Shown: positions 19,490 to 29,188, numbered from the stretch's first letter. The stretch: 64,000 nucleotides of DNA from an uncultured Methylophilaceae bacterium (GCA_903863255.1 CAIPBJ010000002.1:30043-94042); one strand, 5' to 3'. The notes: generated from the sequence alone by a model not told the origin. A program made the numbers and translations.

Positions 19490-20506
19490 TTAGGGCGTGG
19501 CTACTGTGTTAATTATCTTACTTAGAAGTTGACGCGAGATTTCTGTCCGCCTCATTTCGTATACCGGACTAAAAACGAGTCTATGAGCAATCGTTTCATG
19601 GAATACGGCATGCACGTCCTCAGGGCAAACCGCACTTCGTCCATTGATCCATGCGTTAACACGAGCAGCGCGCATCATCATGGCCATGCCACGCGGACTT
19701 GCGCCGGCAACAACCAATCGGTTGATATCGACTCCGTCAATGTGGATTCCGAAGGACTCTGGATTTTTAGTGGCTAGCCATAAATTCAACGCGTATTTCC
19801 TCAGGGTCGGGCTTGCTTGAATTTTTTCCTGGATGAGGCTGGCTATGCTATTTAGGGCATCGAATTGAAGAACGTTTGGCGATACCTGTTCTACCAGTTT
19901 ATCGACGTTGTGGAACCGGGTGTCAAAAATAAGTGATTCCATGATGTCATTGTCTTTTGGAACCAGAATCGGAATTTCCATCATGAAACGATCTCTGGCA
20001 GCCGATGGGATTTCGAAGGTTTCTTCTTTTTCGACTTGATTTCGATCGGCGAAAACCAGCATGTGTGGAAATTCGTGTTCTTTGTTGAATGCTGACAAAG
20101 TGCGTTCAGCCATAACACGTAATAGCAAAGAATGCACTTGGGGTCTTGCTCGGTTAATTTCATTAAAGAAGAAAACGGAAAGATTTTCACCTTCTGAAAG
20201 CAGAGGCCCCGGACTCACGTGCGGACGACCATCTTCACCTAGATAGGTATGATAAACCAGGTCATTAGGCATTAAATCAATCGTACCTTCAATACGTTGG
20301 TATCCCCCTCCAATTCCTCTTGTAAAGGCTCTTAATAGCGTCGTCTTCCCTACGCCCACGTCTCCCTCAAGAAGGACATGACCTCGGGAAAAGATTGCAG
20401 TTGTAATTAATCGAATTGGCGATTGCTGGCCGACGACCACTTTATTGATTTCGGACTCTAATTTCAGTGCGTGGCTTTGCCATTCTGCAAGTTGCTGGTC
20501 ACTCAT
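19490..20506 (-). CDS. mxaR: MxaR, MoxR-family AAA+ ATPase
   Basis: A 338-residue MoxR ATPase that heads the mxaRSACKL cluster. The Walker A motif is GDVGVGKTT, Walker B is FFFNEINRA, the sensor region includes AARDRFMMEIP, and the lid domain carries GASPRGMAMMMRAARV. MoxR proteins act as chaperone-like remodelling ATPases with their VWA partners. In methylotrophs this one is needed for normal methanol dehydrogenase activity. It is divergent from fabA across a 205-bp spacer that must hold promoters for both units. I see no clear hexamer pair there. Confidence 0.88.
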   Translation of the reverse strand: MSDQQLAEWQSHALKLESEINKVVVGQQSPIRLITTAIFSRGHVLLEGDVGVGKTTLLRAFTRGIGGGYQRIEGTIDLMPNDLVYHTYLGEDGRPHVSPGPLLSEGENLSVFFFNEINRARPQVHSLLLRVMAERTLSAFNKEHEFPHMLVFADRNQVEKEETFEIPSAARDRFMMEIPILVPKDNDIMESLIFDTRFHNVDKLVEQVSPNVLQFDALNSIASLIQEKIQASPTLRKYALNLWLATKNPESFGIHIDGVDINRLVVAGASPRGMAMMMRAARVNAWINGRSAVCPEDVHAVFHETIAHRLVFSPVYEMRRTEISRQLLSKIINTVATP

Positions 20507-20711
20507 GGATCGGTTTCCTGAAGGTAGTATTAAGTTAGATTTGTAAAAATTTGTAACAAAATCGTTTCTGACTAAATCATAGCTGTTTTATCTAGGGGTG
20601 TAAACAGATCTGTATACTTTTGCGAGAAATAGATAATTTCTAAAACACTTTCGTTAATTCTGATTTAAAGCGAAAATATACACTTCGTTGAAAATTAAAA
20701 AATAAAAAATT

Positions 20712-21227
20712 ATGCAAAAACAAAATCAATACACTTATGACGAGCTTCTGATGTGCGGAAGGGGAGAGATGTTTGGGGAAGGCAATGCTCAATTGCCATT
20801 GCCGCCGATGCTCATGTTCGACAGGATTGTTTCAATTACCGAAGACGGCGGGCAATATAACAATGGCCAAATAATAGCAGAGCTTGATATAAAGCCTGAT
20901 ATGTGGTTTTTTGATTGTCACTTTACTGGTGATCCGGTTATGCCGGGTTGTTTGGGTTTGGATGCCATGTGGCAACTCGTTGGGTTTTATTTAGGTTGGA
21001 AAGGTGGGCCAGGAAGAGGACGAGCCTTGGGGGCTGGTGAAGTAAAATTTACCGGACAGGTGCTGCCAAGTGGTCATCTGGTACGCTATTATATTGATTT
21101 GAAACGTGTCATTATGCGTAAATTGGTGATGGGCATAGCGGATGCACGAATGGAATTGGATGGCCGGATTATTTACGAGGCTAAAGATCTACGTGTAGGG
21201 TTATTTACCCAGACTGATAATTTCTAG
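20712..21227 (+). CDS. fabA: 3-hydroxydecanoyl-ACP dehydratase/isomerase
   Basis: Dehydrates 3-hydroxydecanoyl-ACP and isomerises the trans-2 to the cis-3 product, the branch point of anaerobic unsaturated fatty acid synthesis. The 171-residue hot-dog protein contains [20 protein letters not shown] with the catalytic His70 at the same number as in E. coli, and [17 protein letters not shown]. The spacing to fabB is short and the two should be co-transcribed. The A-rich stretch before ATG 20712 has no Shine-Dalgarno sequence, so initiation may depend on ribosomal protein S1. Confidence 0.97.
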   Translation: MQKQNQYTYDELLMCGRGEMFGEGNAQLPLPPMLMFDRIVSITEDGGQYNNGQIIAELDIKPDMWFFDCHFTGDPVMPGCLGLDAMWQLVGFYLGWKGGPGRGRALGAGEVKFTGQVLPSGHLVRYYIDLKRVIMRKLVMGIADARMELDGRIIYEAKDLRVGLFTQTDNF

Positions 21228-21251
21228 AAAACTTAATTGGGGGATGACGCA

Positions 21252-22478
21252 ATGCGTCGAGTAGTCGTAACTGGCATGGGTGTCGTGTCGAGTCTTGGAA
21301 ACAATAAGAATGAGGTATTGACAAGCCTTAGGCAAGGAAAGTCAGGCATAACCTATCAGCCTGAGTATGCTGAAAGAGGCTTGCGTTCTCAAGTTGCCGG
21401 GTCAATTAAGGATCTTCAGATTGAGGATCTGATTGACAGAAAGTTGCTGCGTTTTATGGCAAAGGGCCATGCCTATACTTGGCTAGCCATGCAAGAAGCG
21501 ATCGGTGATGCAGGATTGCCTGAAAGTCTGGTATCCAATATTCGAACCGGGCTTATCGTTGGGGCAGGAGGCACATCGACTGAAAGCATGCTTGAGGCAA
21601 CCAACACATTAGCAGAAAAAGGCATAAGGCGAGTCGGACCTTATATGGTCACGAAAACAATGTCCAGCGGGATAGCTGCTTGTCTCGCAACGGGTGCGAA
21701 AATCAAGGGCGTCAATTATGGAATCAGTTCTGCTTGCTCAACCAGTGCGCATTGTATTGGGGCTGGTGTGGAGCAGATTCAATTGGGCAAACAGGATATT
21801 GTATTTGCTGGTGGCGGAGAGGAAGAACATTGGACCATGTCTTTCCTTTTTGATGCCATGGGTGCTTTATCAAGCAAATACAATGAGACGCCAGAAAAAG
21901 CCTCTCGAACCTACGATTTAAATCGTGATGGTTTCGTGATTTCAGGCGGAGGTGGAATATTGGTTCTTGAAGAATATGAACATGCGCTTGCACGGAATGC
22001 AAAGATCTATGCTGAGATAGTCGGGTATGGTGCAACCTCAGATGGCTATGATATGGTGGCGCCGTCAGGAGAAGGCGCAGTGAGATGCATGCAGATGGCA
22101 TTGAATGGCGTCCATGCTCCAGTTGACTATATCAATACTCATGGAACCAGTACGCCCGTTGGGGACACCAGGGAATTGGAAGCAATACGGACAGTTTTTG
22201 GAAATAGTAAAACAGCAATTGCTTCAACAAAGTCGCTTTCTGGTCATGCATTGGGAGCGGCAGGCGTTAATGAGGCAATCTATACCTTGCTTATGATGGA
22301 GAATAATTTCATAGCGGCTTCAGCGAATATTGAAAACTTGGATCCTGCTGCTGAGGGACTCAATATTGTGCAAACACCATTGCATGATATTAAAGTGCAA
22401 ACGGCCCTTTCAAACAGTTTTGGTTTCGGAGGAACAAACGCGTCCTTGGTATTCTCGACGCAAGGCTTACATAATTGA
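21252..22478 (+). CDS. fabB: 3-oxoacyl-ACP synthase I
   Basis: Condensing enzyme that elongates cis-3-decenoyl-ACP made by FabA. The product has 408 residues against 406 in E. coli. The catalytic cysteine is in [12 protein letters not shown], the two histidines in [11 protein letters not shown] and [14 protein letters not shown], and the C-terminal GFGG loop in [13 protein letters not shown] chose ATG 21252, preceded by GGGGGATGA, over TTG 21237 because homologues start MKR- or MRR-. It forms the fabA-fabB pair that marks the classic unsaturated fatty acid route, and it converges with the next gene. Confidence 0.96.
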   Translation: MRRVVVTGMGVVSSLGNNKNEVLTSLRQGKSGITYQPEYAERGLRSQVAGSIKDLQIEDLIDRKLLRFMAKGHAYTWLAMQEAIGDAGLPESLVSNIRTGLIVGAGGTSTESMLEATNTLAEKGIRRVGPYMVTKTMSSGIAACLATGAKIKGVNYGISSACSTSAHCIGAGVEQIQLGKQDIVFAGGGEEEHWTMSFLFDAMGALSSKYNETPEKASRTYDLNRDGFVISGGGGILVLEEYEHALARNAKIYAEIVGYGATSDGYDMVAPSGEGAVRCMQMALNGVHAPVDYINTHGTSTPVGDTRELEAIRTVFGNSKTAIASTKSLSGHALGAAGVNEAIYTLLMMENNFIAASANIENLDPAAEGLNIVQTPLHDIKVQTALSNSFGFGGTNASLVFSTQGLHN

Positions 22479-22524
22479 TCGTTTGTTTCATCTCGAGACC
22501 TGCCCGACCATAAGCCGCATCAGG

Positions 22525-22899
22525 TTAATCTTTTAATATCAGTGCGGCTGCTACAAGCCTGCCTTCGGCCATTAGGATATTGTAGGTTCGACATGCCGCA
22601 TTGGTTTTCATGCATTCCACAGGAATGTTTGACGCGGTAAGAGCTGAAATGATCCGGGGATGAATGAAACGATGAATGCTGCCGGTTCCCAGAAGAACCA
22701 GTTCCGGTTTAATGATTTGAAGAGATTGAAAGCTTTGAATTTGTAACGAATCAAAATCCTTCACTTCCCAATTTTCTAATACCTCATCTGGTGTGACAAT
22801 TAGATTATCAAAATACTTTTTGTTGTTTATTGCTACCCATTCTTCTGAATAGCCTGTAATTAGTTGTTTGCCGTTAGACTGGGTTAAATGAAATTTCAT
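22525..22899 (-). CDS. Mth938-like domain (DUF498) protein
   Basis: A 124-residue protein of the Mth938-like/xcc1710 family, a Rossmann-like three-layer fold related to NDUFAF3. Markers are NLIVTPDEVLENW, LVLLGTGSIHRFIHP and the C-terminal block VECMKTNAACRTYNIL-AEGR. The function in bacteria is unknown; human NDUFAF3 assists complex I assembly. A position divergent from an alaA-type aminotransferase and hom is frequent in betaproteobacteria, which helps place this genome. It converges with fabB 46 bases away. Confidence 0.88.
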   Translation of the reverse strand: MKFHLTQSNGKQLITGYSEEWVAINNKKYFDNLIVTPDEVLENWEVKDFDSLQIQSFQSLQIIKPELVLLGTGSIHRFIHPRIISALTASNIPVECMKTNAACRTYNILMAEGRLVAAALILKD

Positions 22900-22983
22900 T
22901 TTAGAGCTTGCCTTCCATCAGTTACATTGCTTCAATAGGCTTCAACAGGGTAAGATATCACATTTTTGCGCATAGGTTTTTCT

Positions 22984-24216
22984 GTGGAGCCTTTACTAAA
23001 ATCTTCTAAGCTTAATAATGTCTGTTACGACATCCGCGGACCTGTCCTGCAGCGTGCTCGGCAAATGGAAGAAGATGGTCATCGAATTATCAAGTTGAAC
23101 ATTGGAAACCCTGCACCATTTGGTTTCGAGGCACCTGAAGAAATACTTCAGGATGTTATTCACAATATGGATCAGGCATCTGGTTATACCGACTCTAAAG
23201 GCTTGTTTGCTGCTCGTAAAGCGATCATGCATTACACCCAGCAGAAAAAAATAGCTGGTGTGACTATCGATGACATTATTATCGGCAATGGTGTTTCAGA
23301 GCTGATCGTAATGGCTATGCAAGGGCTGCTTAATAATGGAGACCAGGTTCTGGTTCCTATGCCAGATTACCCATTATGGACAGCTGCCGTCACTCTGGCT
23401 GGAGGATCGGCAAGACATTATATGTGTGATGAGGAATCGGGATGGCTGCCTGATTTGAAAGACATCGAATCAAAAATAAATGCAAATACTCGCGGGATAG
23501 TTATTATCAATCCCAATAATCCAACAGGCGCACTTTATCCGAATGAGATTTTGCAGGGTATCATTGAAATTGCACGTCATCATCACCTGGTTATATTCGC
23601 TGATGAGATATATGACAAAGTCCTCTATGACGGCAATGTCCATACTTCGATTGCCTCACTTGCAGATGATGTTTTATTTGTTACATTCAACGGATTATCA
23701 AAGAATTATCGCACATGCGGGTATCGGTCTGGTTGGCTTGTCGTTTCAGGAGAGAAACGGCATGCAAGGGACTATATAGAAGGTTTAAATATGCTAGCGT
23801 CAATGCGGTTATGTGCGAATGTGCCAGGACAATTGGCAATTCAAACTGCATTGGGAGGATATCAAAGCATAAATGATCTTGTAGCTCCTTCCGGTCGACT
23901 GTGTAAACAACGCGATCTGGCTTACGACATGTTGATGTCTATCCCTGGGGTCAGTTGTTATAAACCCGCGGCTGCAATGTATTTATTTCCAAAATTGGAT
24001 CCTAAAATTTATCCAATTGATGATGATCAGCAGTTTATATTGGATTTGTTGCTGGAAGAGAAAGTATTGTTGGTACAAGGAAGTGGGTTCAATTGGAAGA
24101 AACCAGATCATTTCAGGGTGGTATTTCTTCCTAATGTCGATGATCTTAATGAAGCAATGAAAAGGATCTCGCGCTTTTTAGAACAATATCGTAAGCGCCA
24201 TGGAGCAAGAATTTAG
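22984..24216 (+). CDS. alaA: Alanine aminotransferase, AlaA type
   Basis: Fold-type I PLP aminotransferase that makes alanine from pyruvate and glutamate. The product has 410 residues from GTG 22984. It contains CYDIRGPVLQRARQ near the start, IKLNIGNPAPFGF, DPxY-type GASGYTDSKGL context, INPNNPTGALYP, FADEIYDKVLY, and the PLP lysine in NGLSKNYRTCGYRSGWL. An in-frame TTG at 22966 exists, but AGG at 22974-22976 is well spaced for the GTG, and this gives the usual N-terminus ending SSKLNNVCYDIRG. It precedes hom and thrC, the common betaproteobacterial arrangement, with a 123-bp spacer before hom. Confidence 0.93.
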   Translation: MEPLLKSSKLNNVCYDIRGPVLQRARQMEEDGHRIIKLNIGNPAPFGFEAPEEILQDVIHNMDQASGYTDSKGLFAARKAIMHYTQQKKIAGVTIDDIIIGNGVSELIVMAMQGLLNNGDQVLVPMPDYPLWTAAVTLAGGSARHYMCDEESGWLPDLKDIESKINANTRGIVIINPNNPTGALYPNEILQGIIEIARHHHLVIFADEIYDKVLYDGNVHTSIASLADDVLFVTFNGLSKNYRTCGYRSGWLVVSGEKRHARDYIEGLNMLASMRLCANVPGQLAIQTALGGYQSINDLVAPSGRLCKQRDLAYDMLMSIPGVSCYKPAAAMYLFPKLDPKIYPIDDDQQFILDLLLEEKVLLVQGSGFNWKKPDHFRVVFLPNVDDLNEAMKRISRFLEQYRKRHGARI

Positions 24217-24294
24217 AATCCAATAGAATTCATATCGTTGTCTAAACTTACAACTGTGGTTTAGGCATTGATTGCCGGGTGACAAAATTATCAA

Positions 24295-24310
24295 TCCCAA
24301 TAGGTTGGGA
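24295..24310 (+). other. Short hairpin in the hom leader
   Basis: TCCCAA-tagg-TTGGGA forms a 6-bp stem with a 4-base loop, 30 bases before the hom ATG. No run of T follows and no leader peptide rich in Thr or Ile was found, so it is not a classic attenuator. It may be a processing or stability element, or chance. Confidence 0.25.
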
Positions 24311-24339
24311 ATAAATTCAGAATGAAAGTTTAATCAAGA

Positions 24340-25653
24340 ATGAAACCTTTGAAAGTAGGATTGTTAGGTATAGGTACAGTCGGAGGAGGAACGTTCTCCG
24401 TTCTTCTTCGCAACAAACAAGAAATATTTCGACGTACTGGCCGTGAAATTGAAATAGTAAGAGTTGCTGACCGTGATCTGGTAAGAGCAAATGAAGTTAC
24501 GCAAGGAAAAGTGGAGGTGACTGATGATCCGTTTTCATTGGTAAAAGACCCTAACATCGATGTTATCGTCGAACTTATTGGAGGTACTTCACTTGCAAGG
24601 GAACTGGTTATCAAAGCGATAGAGAATGGTAAACATGTCGTTACAGCCAATAAGGCATTAATAGCACTTCATGGTAATGAGATATTTGCAATGGCAGAAT
24701 CAAAGGGTGTCATCGTTGCTTTTGAGGCAGCCGTCGCAGGTGGGATACCAATTATTAAGGCTCTTCGTGAAGGGTTGGTGGCGAATAGGATCGAATGGAT
24801 TGCCGGAATTATCAATGGTACGACGAACTTTATTCTAAGTGAGATGCTTGAAAAGAGCCTGACCTTCAACGAGGTCCTTAAAGAAGCGCAGCGTCTTGGT
24901 TATGCAGAGTCAGACCCGACTTTTGACGTAGAGGGCATTGACGCTGCACATAAGCTCATGATTATGTCTGCAATAGCATTCGGAATTCCTATGCAGTTTG
25001 ATAAGGTTTATACAGAAGGCATTACAAAACTGGCAAGTAAAGACATTATGTATGCAGTGGAATTGGGATACAGAGTTAAGCTTTTAGGAATTGCAAAGCG
25101 AACCAATGATGGGGTTGAGTTAAGGGTTCACCCCACGCTTATTCCTCAAAAAAGGCTGGTGGCAAACGTAAACGGAGCGATGAATGCTGTCGTTGTAAAG
25201 GGTGATGCAGTGGGCCCAACGTTATACTACGGCGCTGGAGCCGGAGCAGAGCCTACTGCAAGTGCAGTAATTGCAGATCTGGTTGATGTGGCAAGAATGC
25301 AATTTGCTTCCTTTGAGCAGCGTGTTCCTTATTTGGCTTTTCAAAATAATCAAATTTCTAATTTACCCATACTTCCAATAGAGGAAATTCAGAGTGCATA
25401 TTATCTTCGTATGCGTGTGCTTGATAAACCAGGTGTCTTAGCCGAAATCACAAAGATATTTGCGTTAAGGCAAATATCTATCGATGCCATGATTCAAAGA
25501 GAGCCTCAGGAAAACGAAGATGAGGCTGATATTGTTTTCCTTACCCACATCACTCAAGAAGGAAATATGAATGCTGCAATTGCAGAAATTGAATCCTTGT
25601 CTGCAATTGATGGTCGAGTAACCAAGATTCGTATGGAAGAACTTAGTAAATAG
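24340..25653 (+). CDS. hom: Homoserine dehydrogenase
   Basis: Reduces aspartate semialdehyde to homoserine for threonine and methionine. It is the monofunctional form of 437 residues. The NAD(P)-binding domain opens with KVGLLGIGTVGGGT, the catalytic region includes VTANKALIA and GIINGTTNFILSEM, and the YAESDPTFDVEGIDAAHK block is intact. A C-terminal ACT domain (about 350-430, YYLRMRVLDKPGVLAEI) should give feedback inhibition by threonine. The gene is followed 15 bases later by thrC, and the two are surely one operon. Confidence 0.97.
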   Translation: MKPLKVGLLGIGTVGGGTFSVLLRNKQEIFRRTGREIEIVRVADRDLVRANEVTQGKVEVTDDPFSLVKDPNIDVIVELIGGTSLARELVIKAIENGKHVVTANKALIALHGNEIFAMAESKGVIVAFEAAVAGGIPIIKALREGLVANRIEWIAGIINGTTNFILSEMLEKSLTFNEVLKEAQRLGYAESDPTFDVEGIDAAHKLMIMSAIAFGIPMQFDKVYTEGITKLASKDIMYAVELGYRVKLLGIAKRTNDGVELRVHPTLIPQKRLVANVNGAMNAVVVKGDAVGPTLYYGAGAGAEPTASAVIADLVDVARMQFASFEQRVPYLAFQNNQISNLPILPIEEIQSAYYLRMRVLDKPGVLAEITKIFALRQISIDAMIQREPQENEDEADIVFLTHITQEGNMNAAIAEIESLSAIDGRVTKIRMEELSK

Positions 25654-25668
25654 AAGAACTGAATAACT

Positions 25669-27099
25669 ATGAAATATATAAGTACACGTGGGCAATCGCC
25701 TAAACTTGATTTTAGTGAAATACTTTTGGGTGGGTTAGCTCCAGACGGGGGCTTGTATATTCCTGAAATTTACCCCAAATTCTCAGATAATGATCTTAAT
25801 CTGATGCGCGGTATGAGCTATCCCAAGCTGGCATTTTATATCCTAAGTCGGCTTGTTGATGATATCCCGAGTAAGGATCTGGAACGATTAATTGATAAAA
25901 CTTATCGACCTGAAGTTTATGGTTTTGTCCGGTCAGGACAGGACGCCGGCGATATTACCCCAATTCTAAAATTAGAAGACAATCTTTATCTTCTCTCGCT
26001 CTCAAATGGCCCTACGCTCGCCTTTAAAGATATTGCAATGCAGTTGCTTGGTAATTTATTTGAGTATGTTCTTGATGAAAAGGGGCAGACGACTAATATA
26101 CTTGGCGCGACATCTGGAGACACGGGTTCTGCCGCTGAGTATGCAATGCGCGGTAAAAAGGGAATCAGGGTATTCATGCTCTCACCATTTGAAAAAATGA
26201 GCCGATTCCAAACAGCACAAATGTTTAGTTTACAGGACGATAATATTTTTAATATCGCGGTAAAAGGTGTATTTGATGATGCTCAGGATATCGTTAAAGC
26301 CGTTTCCAACGATCATCAATTCAAGTCACATTATAAAATTGGGGCTGTGAACTCAATAAACTGGGCAAGGATAGCTGCACAAATCGTATATTATTTTAAA
26401 GGGTATTTTGCTGTCACTTCTAAAAATAACGAAAAAGTAAGTTTTACCGTTCCCTCCGGTAATTTCGGAAACGTATGCGCCGGGCATATCGCTAAAATGA
26501 TGGGTTTGCCAATCCATAAGCTAGTAGTGGCCACCAATGAAAATGATGTGCTAGACGAATTTTTTAAAACGGGTGTGTACCGTCCTCGCGGATCGATCAA
26601 TACGCATCATACATCCAGTCCTTCTATGGATATAAGCAAAGCCTCAAATTTTGAACGATTTGTATTTGACCTGGTTGGAAGGGATGCCGAAAAAGTTCGT
26701 GAGTTGTGGAAAAAAGTGGATAGCGGCGGCAGTTTTGATTTGAAAAGTGAAGGTTACTTTGATGATGTTAAAAAATTTGGATTCGTTTCAGGTAGCAGTA
26801 ATCACGTAAATAGAATGCAAACTATTCGTGATGTTCAATTAAAATATGATGTAGTGATTGATACGCATACTGCAGATGGATTTAAGGTCGCGCTTGAGAA
26901 TTTAGATCCGGGAGTTCCAATGGTGGTTCTTGAAACAGCACTTCCCGCAAAGTTCGAAGATGCAATCATCGAGTCGTTGGGATATCCGCCAGAAAGACCT
27001 GCAAGCCTTATGGGCATCGAGAAACTCCCTCAACGGTATAATGTTTTTGATGCTGACGTTAATATTATAAAAAAATTCATCGAAGAGAATGTTTCATGA
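25669..27099 (+). CDS. thrC: Threonine synthase
   Basis: PLP lyase converting O-phosphohomoserine to threonine. The 476-residue length matches the long (class II) proteobacterial form. Features are [28 protein letters not shown] at the start, the PLP lysine in [26 protein letters not shown], and the phosphate-binding [13 protein letters not shown]. Its stop codon overlaps the thyA start by four bases (ATGA), an unusual tie between threonine and dTMP synthesis. Confidence 0.97.
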   Translation: MKYISTRGQSPKLDFSEILLGGLAPDGGLYIPEIYPKFSDNDLNLMRGMSYPKLAFYILSRLVDDIPSKDLERLIDKTYRPEVYGFVRSGQDAGDITPILKLEDNLYLLSLSNGPTLAFKDIAMQLLGNLFEYVLDEKGQTTNILGATSGDTGSAAEYAMRGKKGIRVFMLSPFEKMSRFQTAQMFSLQDDNIFNIAVKGVFDDAQDIVKAVSNDHQFKSHYKIGAVNSINWARIAAQIVYYFKGYFAVTSKNNEKVSFTVPSGNFGNVCAGHIAKMMGLPIHKLVVATNENDVLDEFFKTGVYRPRGSINTHHTSSPSMDISKASNFERFVFDLVGRDAEKVRELWKKVDSGGSFDLKSEGYFDDVKKFGFVSGSSNHVNRMQTIRDVQLKYDVVIDTHTADGFKVALENLDPGVPMVVLETALPAKFEDAIIESLGYPPERPASLMGIEKLPQRYNVFDADVNIIKKFIEENVS

Positions 27100-27890
27100 A
27101 GCAATATCATGACTTAATGTCTCATGTTCTAGAAAATGGGGATATAAAGGAAGATAGAACTGGGACAGGTACAAAATCGGTTTTTGGATACCAGATGCGA
27201 TTTAATCTATCTCATGGGTTCCCTTTGCTTACAACAAAGAAAGTTCATCTTAAATCGATAATCCACGAACTTTTATGGTTCTTAAAGGGGAGTACCAATA
27301 TAAAATACCTTAAGGACAATGGAGTTAGCATCTGGGATGAGTGGGCAGATCAGGATGGCAATTTGGGTCCGGTTTATGGATATCAATGGCGGAATTGGCC
27401 AAAACCTGATGGAACGCATATTGATCAGATTGCTGGAGTGGTTGAAACGCTAAAGAACAATCCTGATTCTCGTCGCATTATTGTTTCTGCATGGAATGTT
27501 GCAGATATCGAGCAAATGAAACTGCCACCATGCCATGCTTTTTTTCAGTTCTACGTGGCTAATGGAAAATTGAGTTGTCAGTTATACCAAAGAAGTGCGG
27601 ACATATTTCTAGGCGTCCCTTTTAATATTGCATCTTATTCACTGTTGACCATGATGATGGCTCAGGTGTGTGACCTCGAGGTTGGGGATTTTGTTCATAC
27701 TTTGGGGGATGCGCACATATATTCTAATCACATTGAACAAGTAAAAGAGCAGCTCAGCCGCTCCCCGAGACCTTTGCCTAAAATGATTTTAAATCCTGAT
27801 GTAAAGAATATATTCGATTTTAAATTCGAGGATTTCATTTTGGAGAACTATGATCCTTACCCCCCCATTAAAGCTTCAGTGGCTGTATGA
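27096..27890 (+). CDS. thyA: Thymidylate synthase
   Basis: Methylates dUMP to dTMP using methylene-tetrahydrofolate and releasing dihydrofolate. The product has 264 residues, identical in length to E. coli ThyA. The nucleophile Cys146 is in [12 protein letters not shown], and [13 protein letters not shown] and [20 protein letters not shown] are intact. It is translationally coupled to thrC. folA, which recycles the dihydrofolate and often adjoins thyA, lies 4.9 kb further on, beyond the sigma-54 module. Confidence 0.98.
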   Translation: MKQYHDLMSHVLENGDIKEDRTGTGTKSVFGYQMRFNLSHGFPLLTTKKVHLKSIIHELLWFLKGSTNIKYLKDNGVSIWDEWADQDGNLGPVYGYQWRNWPKPDGTHIDQIAGVVETLKNNPDSRRIIVSAWNVADIEQMKLPPCHAFFQFYVANGKLSCQLYQRSADIFLGVPFNIASYSLLTMMMAQVCDLEVGDFVHTLGDAHIYSNHIEQVKEQLSRSPRPLPKMILNPDVKNIFDFKFEDFILENYDPYPPIKASVAV

Positions 27891-27905
27891 CTTTCAATAA
27901 AAGAA

Positions 27906-27933
27906 CGCGCTACCTCGGGGAAAGAATAGCGCG
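27906..27933. terminator. Hairpin between thyA and the convergent membrane protein gene
   Basis: CGCGCTA (27906-27912) pairs perfectly with TAGCGCG (27927-27933) around a 14-base loop. On the minus strand the stem is followed by TTCTTTTATTG, so it best fits an intrinsic terminator of the EF-hand/BON operon. For thyA on the plus strand the downstream sequence is A-rich and a weaker fit. Confidence 0.5.
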
Positions 27934-27972
27934 CTAAAAGGAGATAGGGCTTTACCTTGGCTTGATGTTAAA

Positions 27973-28536
27973 TCAGGCCTGAATCAGTTGGCCACTTTTT
28001 AGTTTTACTTGTTCGCCAACTTGATGAGTTGGCGGATAGTATTGCGTGATCGTTCTGTAATTCCCATTTTTCATAAGAACATTAATGACGTAAGCTGTTG
28101 TAGCACTCATGTCTTTACCATCACTTCCATTTATCCCAAAGGCAGCCATCAGGAAGTTTCTATTTTTATTATGAAAACTGTCTAAACTTGCCGGTTCTGC
28201 GTCAAGTGTTACTTTTTTGATGGAAATAATCTGACCACAGTTATTACAGGCACCGTGGTTGTTTTTTTTGATTGGATCTTCATTTCCAAACGTCGCTGAA
28301 TCTTCTTCACCTCGCAAAGTCGGCTTGTCGATGAAGTTGCCTGTTGATTGATCTGGAATGTTTTGCATCACATTTTGTTGATCATAGTGTTCCGAGTTAG
28401 TGGTAGGAATTAAACCAGTTATCGCCGCGCTTCCTATAATGCTGAAAATAGTTAAACCGGTAGCAGCGATTAAAACCATAGGGTGCGTTTTTCTAGTTTG
28501 AGCGGAACTTGAATGGGGATTGAGTTGAGGTGCCAT
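27973..28536 (-). CDS. Membrane-anchored protein with a 17-kDa antigen/SlyB-like C-terminal domain
   Basis: A 187-residue protein without a firm name. A membrane segment (about 20-42) follows a short polar N-terminus. A low-complexity linker comes next, then a conserved-looking domain starting CNNCGQIISIKKV and ending YVINVLMKNGNYRTITQYYPP-HQVGEQVKLKSGQLI. That start and end are what flanks the glycine zipper in SlyB/17-kDa-like outer-membrane proteins. Here the glycine zipper itself is missing and replaced by a short segment (NFLMAAFGINGSDGKD). The CxxC pair could bind metal or form a disulfide. It begins three bases after the EF-hand/BON gene and should share its sigma-54 promoter. Confidence 0.7.
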   Translation of the reverse strand: MAPQLNPHSSSAQTRKTHPMVLIAATGLTIFSIIGSAAITGLIPTTNSEHYDQQNVMQNIPDQSTGNFIDKPTLRGEEDSATFGNEDPIKKNNHGACNNCGQIISIKKVTLDAEPASLDSFHNKNRNFLMAAFGINGSDGKDMSATTAYVINVLMKNGNYRTITQYYPPTHQVGEQVKLKSGQLIQA

Positions 28537-28539
28537 CTG

Positions 28540-29073
28540 TTATCCTTTTACAACCAATGCGTTTTTGATGGATTGAACATCAGAGAACGTTGAGGTGATC
28601 TCGAGTGCAAGTCGTGATTGATCTTCCGATTCTACAAAACCACTAAGTATGACAAGGCCTCGATGAGTCTCAACACTAATTTCCAAGGCTTCAATACCAA
28701 TTTCCCTGATTAACTCTGTTTTTACTTTCGCTGTTAACAGGCTGTCATTTAAGACACCTAATAAGTTATTTTGATCATCTTTATTTTTAAACTTATAGTA
28801 TTCATCATAAGTTAGAAAACCGTTATTATCCGTATCAGCAAGGGTAAAGTTCTTGTTTAGTTGAGCATCAACCTCGGACTCCGATCTTGAAATCTTTTTG
28901 TCTTGATTGGAATCGAGTTTATTGAATTGTATTTCCAGGGGAGAGTTTTCAATGGTATCTTGCTCACCAAACGCGACCGCGTGAATACTTAGACAGATAA
29001 CCGTTACTGCAAAGAATGTGACCATTCCGTGTTTTTGTAAAAAAGTTTCTTCTCTAAAAAAATTCTTTTTCAT
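28540..29073 (-). CDS. EF-hand and BON domain periplasmic protein
   Basis: A 177-residue exported protein. An uncleaved or cleavable signal (about 14-36, ending AFG) is followed by two EF-hand loops, DSNQDKKISRSE and DTDNNGFLTYDE, which supply Asp/Asn ligands with Glu at position 12 and should bind Ca2+. A BON domain fills the C-terminus (about 110-177: LLTAKVKTELI, VETHRGLVILSGFVES, VQSIKNALVV). BON domains bind phospholipid or envelope partners in osmotic stress proteins such as OsmY. AGGTGAGG at 29079-29086 is an ideal ribosome binding site. A consensus sigma-54 promoter lies just upstream, with GlrR-like sites beyond it. The combination suggests a calcium-responsive envelope protein; the exact role is unknown. 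Confidence 0.82.
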   Translation of the reverse strand: MKKNFFREETFLQKHGMVTFFAVTVICLSIHAVAFGEQDTIENSPLEIQFNKLDSNQDKKISRSESEVDAQLNKNFTLADTDNNGFLTYDEYYKFKNKDDQNNLLGVLNDSLLTAKVKTELIREIGIEALEISVETHRGLVILSGFVESEDQSRLALEITSTFSDVQSIKNALVVKG

Positions 29074-29109
29074 TTTGACCTCACCTGATTAATACTCACT
29101 ACTATTACA

Positions 29110-29124
29110 GCAAGAGGTGTGCCA
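29110..29124 (-). promoter_or_regulatory. Consensus sigma-54 (-24/-12) promoter of the EF-hand/BON gene
   Basis: Read on the minus strand the sequence is TGGCAC-ACCTC-TTGC followed by T, a perfect match to TGGCAC-N5-TTGCW. The expected start lies about 12 bases downstream near 29098, giving a leader of about 25 nt that contains the AGGTGAGG ribosome binding site. Between it and the upstream operators lies an AT-rich stretch holding a 7-bp inverted repeat, ATCTATA/TATAGAT (29134-29154), that could be a bend or protein site. Confidence 0.85.
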
Positions 29125-29188
29125 CTATAAAAAATCTATAAAAATCATATAGATATGGAGATTTAGTTAAGAGGTGGGGTTCCACAAG

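Noticed and set aside
15092..20506. Calling the cluster a generic MoxR-Bat (aerotolerance) operon
   Set aside because: MxaA-type and MxaK-type genes in the exact R-S-A-C-K-L order are not part of Bat operons.
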